Shown: piece by piece, positions 1 to 5,166 of the stretch | Layout: every line of letters begins with the position of its first letter | Position numbering within the stretch: the first letter of the stretch is position 1 | DNA from: a bacterium | GTDB lineage: Bacteria; Spirochaetota; Spirochaetia; Treponematales; Rectinemataceae | DNA: 5,641 bases | NCBI GenBank assembly: GCA_021813065.1 | Contig: JAKALZ010000137.1 | Coordinates: 1 to 5,641, forward strand | Reading direction: 5' to 3' | The notes under the pieces: model-generated | What the model was told of the DNA's origin: nothing | Seen by the model: the letters and a program-made list of their open reading frames with translations, nothing else | Database searches by the model: none | Made by a program: the position numbers and the translations under genes

Positions 1-1
1 T

Positions 2-1402
2 CACCGCATCCCCGTCTTCTACTGCAAGGACTGCGGCGCGATGATCGTGAGCCGCGAGGACCCAACAATCTGCCCCCAGTGCGGCTCGAGCGACATCTAC
101 CAGGACGAGGATGTGCTCGATACCTGGTTCTCAAGCTGGCTCTGGCCCTTCAGCACCCTTGGCTGGCCGAAGGACACCGCCGACCTGCGCTACTTCTATC
201 CGACAGGCGCCCTCGTGACCGCCTACGACATCATTTTCTTCTGGGTCTCGCGCATGATCATGGCGGGCATGGAGTTCACGGGCCAGAGTCCCTTCCGGGA
301 CGTTTACATCCACGGTCTCATCCGCGACAAGCAAGGCCGCAAGATGTCGAAGAGCCTCGGCAACGGCATCGATCCTATCGAAATCGTCGACGAGTACGGC
401 GCGGACGCGCTTAAATTTACACTCGCCTACAACTGCGCCGCCGGCCAGGACATCCTGCTCGACCGCGAGAGTTTCAAGATGGGGTCAAAGTTCGCCAACA
501 AGGTGTGGAACGCCTCGCGCTACATTCTCATGAACCTCGAAGGACGCGCGCTGCTGGCCCGAGGCCAGCTGAGCTACAGCGACATCGATCGCTGGATTCT
601 CCATAGACTCAACGAGGCCACGAAAACCCTTGGCCAGGCTCTCGACTCCTGGCGCTTCAATGACGCGGCGCAGACGCTGTACTCCTACTTCTGGGATGAC
701 TTCTGCGACTGGTACATCGAGGCCACGAAGCTCTCCACAAAATCCGGCGACGAGCGCGAAAAGGACAGAGCGACTACCGTGCTTCTCCAGGTGCTCGATG
801 AGTCGCTGCGCGTGCTGCACCCCTTCCTTCCCTTTGTGACCGAGGAAATCTACGGAATGCTGCCCAACGCCGAGGGGCGTCTCATCTCCGCGTCCTATCC
901 CGAGTGGAAGGCAGAGCGCGAGGCTTTGGACATCGAGTCGCACTTTTCCGCGCTGAAAGAAATCGTAACTCTGGTGCGCTCCTTACGCTCAGAGTTCCAG
1001 ATTCCGCCAGACACTGCTATTCCTCTCACGCTCAGCTTCGACGAGGGAAACCCGCATCGCGAATTTGTGGAAGACCACGCTGCCCTCATCGGGCTTCTCT
1101 CGGGCGCCTCTTCTGTCGAATTTGCGGTGGCGGCTGCCGAAGGCAGCGTTTCCCTCGCGGGCTCGGGTGTCACCGCCCATGTGCGGGTGAGGGGCCTTCT
1201 TGATATCGAAAAGCTCGTCGAGCGACTTCGAAAAGACGCCGCGAAAGAGACGTCCTACATTGAGAAGCTTAGGGCAAAACTCGCGAACCCCGAATTCCTT
1301 TCCTCAGCTCCCGCTGATATCATTGAGAAAGAGACGGAAAAGCTCGCGGCGTCGACCGCGAAGGCCAGCAAGCTTGCGATGTACATTCAGGAGCTCTCAT
1401 GA
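2..1402 (+). CDS. valS: Valine--tRNA ligase (ValRS), C-terminal half, 5' end outside window
   Basis: Class I aminoacyl-tRNA synthetase that charges tRNA-Val in the cytoplasm and edits mischarged threonine. The reading frame is open from base 2, so this is the last 466 residues of a protein that is usually about 880 long. It enters at HRIPVFYC, the end of the family WWGHRIP stretch. Four cysteines (codons 23, 32, 71 and 80) form two CxxC pairs, as in a zinc ribbon. They are followed by the ValRS signature DVLDTWFSS, then TAYDIIFFWVSRMIM and the ATP-binding KMSKS loop (bases 341-355, GRKMSKSLGNGIDP). The anticodon-binding helical domain follows (FANKVWNASRYILMNLEG onward). The last ~65 residues are a charged, heptad-like coiled-coil arm (LDIEKLVERLRK to the end) typical of the ValRS C-terminal tRNA-binding domain. 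The stop TGA overlaps the next start codon (ATGA). No frameshift was seen. Identification is secure. Confidence 0.98.
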   Translation, partial: HRIPVFYCKDCGAMIVSREDPTICPQCGSSDIYQDEDVLDTWFSSWLWPFSTLGWPKDTADLRYFYPTGALVTAYDIIFFWVSRMIMAGMEFTGQSPFRDVYIHGLIRDKQGRKMSKSLGNGIDPIEIVDEYGADALKFTLAYNCAAGQDILLDRESFKMGSKFANKVWNASRYILMNLEGRALLARGQLSYSDIDRWILHRLNEATKTLGQALDSWRFNDAAQTLYSYFWDDFCDWYIEATKLSTKSGDEREKDRATTVLLQVLDESLRVLHPFLPFVTEEIYGMLPNAEGRLISASYPEWKAEREALDIESHFSALKEIVTLVRSLRSEFQIPPDTAIPLTLSFDEGNPHREFVEDHAALIGLLSGASSVEFAVAAAEGSVSLAGSGVTAHVRVRGLLDIEKLVERLRKDAAKETSYIEKLRAKLANPEFLSSAPADIIEKETEKLAASTAKASKLAMYIQELS

Positions 1403-2037
1403 GTTCTGAAGGGAGCGACCCTCAAAGGGGAGCCATTTCTCTGCCGATACAGAATTCTGTGCTCCTCTCGGATCGTCTCATCATGGACAAGGCCGCGATG
1501 CTACGCCTTAAACGCATGCACCTCGCGCCGTACATCCAGCTCGCGACCTGCCTCATCGGAAAGCCTCGGCGCTCCGGCGGCAACATGTTCCGCCACCAGC
1601 TCGACACGATGGCCATTCTCATGGATTACGGCTACATCGACTCGGTGCTCCTCAAAGCCTCCCTTATTCACGATCTCCTCGAAGACGCGCCCGAGACTGA
1701 CCCCGACACGATCCTTACGATCGACGATGAATCCGTCGAGGTGTACAAGCTCGTCCTCGAAGTGACAAGGCGCCCCGTCGAGAACAAGGCCGAGTTTCTC
1801 ACGAGAATACGCGACTTTGGTTCAGCTCGGTCTAAGGTGCTCAAGAGCGCGGACCGCATCTCGAACATGATCAGCCTCGGCTATGTGACCGACGACGTGT
1901 TTGTGCGGCGCTACACCGATGAAACCGAGAATTTCGTATTTCCGATCGCGGAGAGAGCCGACGAGCGCATGCTCCTCGAGTTGAGGGAGCTCGTCGACAC
2001 CCGCCGCGAATACTTGAGAAACAGAATCGAAATCTAG
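1399..2037 (+). CDS. Stand-alone RelA/SpoT-type HD hydrolase (Mesh1/small alarmone hydrolase-like)
   Basis: 212-residue HD-superfamily phosphohydrolase resembling only the hydrolase half of Rel/SpoT. Seen in the sequence: R57 and G60 in the loop before the first metal histidine H66 (R-to-H spacing of nine, as in SpoT RSSGEPYITH); HDLLED with H91, D92, E95 and D96; and KSADRISNM with D152 and N156, matching KLADRLHNM of Rel. These cover the manganese ligands (H66, H91, D92, D152) and the catalytic E-D pair. The chain ends about 55 residues after N156, so there is no synthetase, TGS or ACT domain. Known enzymes of this type remove the 3'-pyrophosphate of (p)ppGpp, and animal Mesh1 also acts on NADPH; the substrate here is inferred. 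The start at 1399 is supported by AGGAG at 1389-1393, and it overlaps the valS stop by 4 nt. A later Met (codon 1483) lacks a good ribosome site. No signal peptide or membrane segment was seen. The HD family is secure; alarmone specificity is likely but unproven. Confidence 0.85.
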   Translation: MSSEGSDPQRGAISLPIQNSVLLSDRLIMDKAAMLRLKRMHLAPYIQLATCLIGKPRRSGGNMFRHQLDTMAILMDYGYIDSVLLKASLIHDLLEDAPETDPDTILTIDDESVEVYKLVLEVTRRPVENKAEFLTRIRDFGSARSKVLKSADRISNMISLGYVTDDVFVRRYTDETENFVFPIAERADERMLLELRELVDTRREYLRNRIEI

Positions 2038-2059
2038 CGTGGATATGGAGGGTGAGAAT

Positions 2060-2737
2060 ATGCCTGAAACGTGGACGAGCGCGATGATCGCCGCGTCGAC
2101 CGATCACACACTGCTCAAAGCCATAGCCACAGAGAATCAGGTCATATCGATGTGTCGAGAGGCTAAGCTCTACGCGTTAAAAGCTGTTTGCGTAAATCCT
2201 TATTGGGTGTCAACCTGCGCGAGGGAGCTGGCCGGCTCAGAGGTCTTCATCGTCACCGTGGTCGGATTCCCTCTCGGAGCGACCAGCACCGTGGCGAAAT
2301 CGGAAGAGGCTCGCCACGCTGTGGAGGAGGGCGCCCGCGAAATCGATATGGTCATCAATATTGGCAAGGCAAAGACTGGCGACTGGACGGCGGTTCAAGA
2401 CGATATCGCGGCGGTGGTGCACGCATCGAAACCCGCGATTGTGAAGACGATCATCGAGACCTGCTATCTCACCAAGGACGAAAAGGTCGCCGCGTGCCGG
2501 GCGGCGGTCGCTGCCGGCGCCGCCTTCGTGATGACGAGCACAGGCTTCGGCACAGGCGGCGCCACGGTCGAAGACATCCGCCTCATGAAAGAGGCTGTCG
2601 GCGACCGCGCGCTCGTGAAAGCTTCAGGCGGCATAAAGACCTACGAAGACGCGGTGGCGCTTCTCGAAGCCGGCGCTTCGAGGATTGGGGCGTCAGCCGG
2701 CGTGGCCATCATTCGTGGCGCTGAATCTCAAGCCTGA
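2060..2737 (+). CDS. deoC: Deoxyribose-phosphate aldolase (DeoC) homologue with the catalytic lysine replaced by Met
   Basis: 225-residue TIM-barrel protein of the DeoC/DERA family, normally cleaving 2-deoxyribose 5-phosphate to glyceraldehyde 3-phosphate and acetaldehyde in deoxynucleoside catabolism. Family blocks in order: TDHTLLK (14-20), VCVNPYWV (43-50), VGFPLGATST (68-77), EIDMVINIG (94-102, catalytic Asp96), VKTIIETCYLT (128-138, K129), TSTGFGTGGATVED (159-172), VKASGGIKT (186-194, K187) and RIGASAGVAII (208-218). The block normally read ADFVKTSTGF is AAFVMTSTGF here. The Schiff-base lysine (E. coli K167 equivalent) is Met158, codon ATG at 2531-2533, one base from AAG. The aspartate two positions earlier is Ala156. 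Start chosen at ATG 2060 because GGAGG at 2047-2051 sits 8 nt upstream; an in-frame GTG at 2039 has no such site and adds seven non-family residues. It follows the HD gene by 22 nt, so it is probably co-transcribed. Family assignment is secure; aldolase activity is doubtful unless another lysine substitutes. Confidence 0.93.
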   Translation: MPETWTSAMIAASTDHTLLKAIATENQVISMCREAKLYALKAVCVNPYWVSTCARELAGSEVFIVTVVGFPLGATSTVAKSEEARHAVEEGAREIDMVINIGKAKTGDWTAVQDDIAAVVHASKPAIVKTIIETCYLTKDEKVAACRAAVAAGAAFVMTSTGFGTGGATVEDIRLMKEAVGDRALVKASGGIKTYEDAVALLEAGASRIGASAGVAIIRGAESQA

Positions 2738-2753
2738 AAATCGCCTCAAAGCC

Positions 2754-2799
2754 AAGCGCGGGAGCGAAAATTCTTATTGACAATATGCTCCCGCGGCTT
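2754..2799. repeat. Imperfect inverted repeat around the -35 region after deoC
   Basis: Left arm AAGCGCGGGAGC (2754-2765) pairs with right arm GCTCCCGCGGCTT (2787-2799). This gives 12 base pairs with one bulged G at 2795; the core of 8 bp (2758-2765 with 2787-2794) is perfect. The 21-nt loop contains the TTGACA box at 2777-2782, and the right arm fills most of the promoter spacer. As RNA it could fold at the 3' end of the deoC transcript, but the trailing T run is short (TTT then ACC) and the loop is large, so it is a weak terminator at best. As DNA it could be an operator. The repeat is certain; its function is inferred. Confidence 0.5.
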
Positions 2800-2805
2800 T
2801 ACCAT
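2777..2805 (+). promoter_or_regulatory. Sigma-70-type promoter of the Bmp/PnrA-family gene
   Basis: A perfect -35 hexamer TTGACA (2777-2782) is followed by a 17-nt spacer and a -10 hexamer TACCAT (2800-2805), which matches TATAAT at four of six positions. Transcription would begin near 2811-2813, giving a leader of about 68 nt before the ATG at 2880. Its position between deoC and a gene with its own terminator supports an independent transcript. Confidence 0.7.
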
Positions 2806-2819
2806 TTAGCTGATTTTTG

Positions 2820-2843
2820 GCGTTAGATTGGGAAAATCTACGC
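2820..2843 (+). other. Hairpin at the 5' end of the Bmp-gene leader RNA
   Basis: TAGATT (2824-2829) and AATCTA (2835-2840) pair perfectly around a GGGAA loop. GCG (2820-2822) and CGC (2841-2843) extend the stem to 9 bp with one bulged T at 2823. It would lie within roughly 10 nt of the predicted transcript start and 22 nt before the AAAGGAGG site, so it leaves the ribosome site free. This position suits an mRNA-stabilising 5' stem-loop better than an attenuator, because no alternative anti-structure or T tract was seen. Function is inferred. Confidence 0.35.
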
Positions 2844-2864
2844 AATCCAGCATCGCAATTCTTT

Positions 2865-2872
2865 AAAGGAGG
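2865..2872 (+). promoter_or_regulatory. Strong ribosome binding site fixing the Bmp-family gene start
   Basis: AAAGGAGG lies 7 nt upstream of the ATG at 2880, close to full complementarity with the 16S rRNA tail. It settles the start: an in-frame TTG at 2817 would place 21 non-hydrophobic residues ahead of the signal peptide and has no such site. Confidence 0.85.
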
Positions 2873-2879
2873 ACAGAGC

Positions 2880-3893
2880 ATGAAAAAAGCGTTATTAGTG
2901 CTTGTTGTCGCAGCGCTCGTCGCAGTCCCGGTGTTTGCCCAGTTCAAAGTCGGCCTCGTAACCGACGTTGGCGGTATCGATGACAGGTCGTTCAATCAGG
3001 GCACCTGGGAAGGCATCGTCCGCTTTGCGAAAGATTATTTCAAAGTGAACGCACCCACCGCGAACTTCAAGTATCTCCAGTCGAGCGCCGAAGCGGACTA
3101 TGTTCCGAACCTTTCGACGTTCTCCGATGAGGGCATGAGCCTCATCGTCGCCCCCGGATTCCTCTTTGAGCAGGCAATGACCCAGGTCGCGAAGAACTAT
3201 CCGACCCGCAAGTACCTGATCATCGACACAGTGGTTCCTCTTCCCAACGTCGTGTCCGCCACCTTCGCCGAGCATGAGGGTTCCTTCCTCGTCGGCGTCG
3301 CGGCAGGTCTCAAGGCGAAAGAAGACAAGCAGTCTGTCGTCGGATTCATCGGCGGAATGCAGATTCCCCTCATCGAGAAATTCCAGGCAGGATATGAGCA
3401 GGGCGTGAAGGCTGTGTTCCCGGATTGCAAAGTCCTCATCGACTATACCGGCGTCTTCGATGATCCCTCCAAGGGACAAGCTCTCGCGCAGAAGCAGTAC
3501 AACGCGGGCGCGTACATCACCTTCTCCGCCGCGGGCTCCTGCGGCAACGGCGTTATCAAGGAAGCCAAAGAGCGCCAGATGAAGGGTGACATTCGCTGGG
3601 TAATCGGCGTCGACAAAGACCAGTACTCAGATGGCATCTACAGTGGCAATAAGTCCGCCGTCCTGACCTCGATGATGAAACGCGTCGATGTCGCGGCCTA
3701 CGATGTCGCCAAGATGACCATGGATGGCAAGTTCCCCGGTGGCCAAACCCTCGTCTTCACGCTGAAGAACGCTGGCGTCGGCATCCCCGCGAACAACCCC
3801 AACCTCTCCGCGGCGATCGTCGCCAAGGTAAAGGAATACGCCGATCTGATCGCGTCCGGCAAGCTCAAAGTCTCTGAGGTTCCCGCGAAATAA
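2880..3893 (+). CDS. Bmp/PnrA-family periplasmic substrate-binding protein (probable nucleoside binding)
   Basis: 337-residue exported binding protein of the Bmp family (PnrA/TmpC, Med and BmpA relatives), usually the capture component of an ABC importer for purine nucleosides. Residues 1-20 form a Sec signal peptide (KK, hydrophobic core, VFA) with cleavage expected before Q21. There is no lipobox cysteine, so a soluble periplasmic protein is expected, not the lipoprotein known from Treponema pallidum PnrA. Family features: FKVGLVTDVGGIDDRSFNQGTWEG (22-45), YLIIDTVV (112-119), SATFAEHEGSFLVG (126-139), VGFIGGM (154-160), ITFSAAGSCGNGV (213-225), VIGVDKDQY (241-249) and VLTSMMKRVDVAAYDVAK (261-278). 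Asp116 and Asp245 sit where family members contact the ligand. The gene has its own promoter and terminator, and no permease or ATPase is adjacent, so its transporter partners must lie elsewhere. Family is secure; nucleoside specificity is inferred. Confidence 0.92.
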   Translation: MKKALLVLVVAALVAVPVFAQFKVGLVTDVGGIDDRSFNQGTWEGIVRFAKDYFKVNAPTANFKYLQSSAEADYVPNLSTFSDEGMSLIVAPGFLFEQAMTQVAKNYPTRKYLIIDTVVPLPNVVSATFAEHEGSFLVGVAAGLKAKEDKQSVVGFIGGMQIPLIEKFQAGYEQGVKAVFPDCKVLIDYTGVFDDPSKGQALAQKQYNAGAYITFSAAGSCGNGVIKEAKERQMKGDIRWVIGVDKDQYSDGIYSGNKSAVLTSMMKRVDVAAYDVAKMTMDGKFPGGQTLVFTLKNAGVGIPANNPNLSAAIVAKVKEYADLIASGKLKVSEVPAK

Positions 3894-3928
3894 TCTGGCG
3901 TGTGCCTCAACAACGACACTCGAATAGA

Positions 3929-3963
3929 GGTCGCCAAGCTCGTCGCTTGGCGACCTTTTTTTT
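3929..3963 (+). terminator. Strong intrinsic terminator after the Bmp-family gene
   Basis: GGTCGCCAAGC (3929-3939) and GCTTGGCGACC (3945-3955) form a perfect 11-bp GC-rich stem with a 5-nt loop TCGTC, followed directly by eight T residues (3956-3963). This is a textbook Rho-independent terminator 35 nt after the stop codon at 3893. It separates this unit from the phosphate operon. Confidence 0.96.
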
Positions 3964-3981
3964 ATCGCGCGGCGTCGAAAA

Positions 3982-4020
3982 TTAATCATTTTTTAACATA
4001 ATCGAGAGAATGCGTTAATG
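3982..4020 (+). promoter_or_regulatory. Candidate Pho-type operator and promoter of pstS
   Basis: The AT-rich stretch after the terminator has TTAATC at 3982, TTAACA at 3993 and TTAATG at 4015, all on an 11-bp register; the intervening slot at 4004 is degenerate. TTAACA-like direct repeats at 11-bp steps are the pattern bound by PhoP/PhoB response regulators upstream of pst genes. TTAACA (3993-3998) could also serve as a -35 box, with TAATGT (4016-4021) as a poor -10 after 17 nt; TATCCT (4030-4035) and CATAAT (3997-4002) are alternative -10 elements. The transcript would have a leader of roughly 80-100 nt. Apart from a short weak dyad (4034-4057), nothing recognisable was seen between 4021 and the ribosome site GGAGG at 4110-4114. 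Confidence 0.4.
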
Positions 4021-4119
4021 TTGAACCTGTATCCTCTGACGCGTACGGAGCGGAGAGTGTTTCGCCGGGATCATTTTCGGATGCGAAGGCTGCCGCCCAT
4101 CACATGAACGGAGGAAAAA

Positions 4120-5166
4120 ATGAAGCGAACGAACACAGTGAAAGCGACGCTCCTCGCGGCGCTCTTCATCGTTGGACTCACGAGTGCCTTGGGAGCCCAA
4201 ACACTTCTCGGCTCAGGCGCTACCTTTCCCGCCCCCGCGTACACCAAGATGTTTGACGAATACAACAAAATCGCCGGTATCAAGGTAAACTATCAGGCTA
4301 TAGGCTCCTCGGGCGGGCTAAAGAATATCCAGGACCGAGTCGTCGATTTTGGCGGATCGGATTCTTTCGTCAAAGACAGTGATTTTTCCAAGTATCCGGC
4401 GCAGATTGTCCACATCCCGACGGTCATCGGCGCGGTGGTGCTGACGTACAACATCCCTGGGAATCCCAAGCTTAGGCTCACGGGCGAAGCAATCTCCAAA
4501 ATCTATCTTGGCAGCATCACCAAGTGGAACGATACAGCAATCGCCGAACTCAACCCCGGTGTCAAATTGCCGAACCTCGCGATCATGCCCGTGTACCGCT
4601 CGGACGGCTCAGGCACGACCTTCAATTTCACTGCCTATCTCAGCGCGGTGAGCCCCGCGTGGAAATCGAATGTTGGTAACGCGAATTCGGTGAGCTGGCC
4701 CACCGGCATCGGCGCTGCCCAGAACGCCGGTGTGGCGGGGGTGGTCAAGCAGACGCCGGGCAGCATCGGGTACGTCGAGCTCGCCTACGCGGTTCAGAAT
4801 AAAATGGCGGTGGCCGCGATCCGCAACGCGAGCGGCAGCTGGATCGAGCCCAGCCTCGAATCGATCTCCGCGGCCGCGGCGGGAGCCTTCCCAGCCGATA
4901 CCCGAATACTTCTCGTCAATACCGACGCGAAAGAAGGTTACCCCATCAGCGCGCTCACCTGGATCGTGGTGTACCGCGATCAGAAGTACGGGAACCGCAG
5001 CCTGGCGCAAGCTGAGCAGCTCGCGAAACTTCTCTGGTGGATGATTCACGATGGTCAGAAATACGTGAGCGCCCTCGATTACGCGGTGCTCCCCGCGCCG
5101 GCGGTCAAGGCGGCTGAAGCCATCGTCAAGAGTCTGAGCTACAATGGGGTGCCGGTCCTGAAATGA
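4120..5166 (+). CDS. pstS: Phosphate ABC transporter periplasmic phosphate-binding protein PstS
   Basis: 348-residue phosphate-binding protein that delivers inorganic phosphate to the PstCAB importer. An N-terminal Sec signal peptide (KRTNTVK, hydrophobic 10-20) ends near residue 23 or 26 (SALGA-Q). The whole protein has no cysteine, so it is soluble and not lipid-anchored. Phosphate-site motifs are all present: LLGSGATFPAPAY (29-41, T35/F36), NYQAIGSSGGLKNI (57-70, S63/S64), VDFGGSD (75-81, D81) and YRSDGSGTTFNFTAYL (159-174), with R160, S164, G165 and T166 in the same spacing as the E. coli R135-S139-G140-T141 ligands. SIGYVELAYA (215-224) and ALTWIVV (278-284) are also typical. Length is normal for the family. 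The start at 4120 has GGAGG 5 nt upstream. The stop overlaps the pstC start by 4 nt. Expression is probably induced by phosphate limitation through the upstream hexamer repeats (inference). Confidence 0.97.
   Translation: MKRTNTVKATLLAALFIVGLTSALGAQTLLGSGATFPAPAYTKMFDEYNKIAGIKVNYQAIGSSGGLKNIQDRVVDFGGSDSFVKDSDFSKYPAQIVHIPTVIGAVVLTYNIPGNPKLRLTGEAISKIYLGSITKWNDTAIAELNPGVKLPNLAIMPVYRSDGSGTTFNFTAYLSAVSPAWKSNVGNANSVSWPTGIGAAQNAGVAGVVKQTPGSIGYVELAYAVQNKMAVAAIRNASGSWIEPSLESISAAAAGAFPADTRILLVNTDAKEGYPISALTWIVVYRDQKYGNRSLAQAEQLAKLLWWMIHDGQKYVSALDYAVLPAPAVKAAEAIVKSLSYNGVPVLK

Noticed and set aside
485..943. Open antisense frame of 152 codons within valS
   Set aside because: It is a shadow of a conserved coding region with no ribosome site or recognisable motif.
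1399..2037. Full-length bifunctional Rel/SpoT enzyme broken by a frameshift
   Set aside because: The frame ends cleanly before deoC, only 25 bases separate stop and next start, and no synthetase remnants appear in the other frames downstream.
2039..2059. GTG start seven codons upstream for deoC
   Set aside because: GGAGG at 2047-2051 falls inside that extension and is correctly spaced for the ATG at 2060; the extra residues do not match the family.
2754..2800. Intrinsic terminator for the valS-HD-deoC unit
   Set aside because: The loop is 21 nt and only three T residues follow the stem, far weaker than the clear terminator at 3929-3963; it is kept only as an inverted repeat.
2817..2879. TTG start 21 codons upstream for the Bmp-family gene
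   Set aside because: It would bury the signal peptide behind a polar extension, and the near-perfect ribosome site points to ATG 2880.
2811..2879. Purine riboswitch in the leader of the Bmp-family gene
   Set aside because: The leader is about 68 nt with a single simple hairpin. No three-way junction, paired loops or expression-platform terminator was seen.
2880..2939. Lipoprotein signal peptide
   Set aside because: No cysteine occurs near the cleavage region; the first cysteine of the protein is residue 183.
2895..3479. Long open frame (194 codons) antisense to the Bmp-family gene
   Set aside because: It lies fully inside a well-supported gene, its translation shows no recognisable domain, and open antisense frames are common under this GC-rich codon usage.
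4609..5049. Open antisense frame of 146 codons within pstS
   Set aside because: It overlaps conserved phosphate-site motifs on the + strand and has no independent support.
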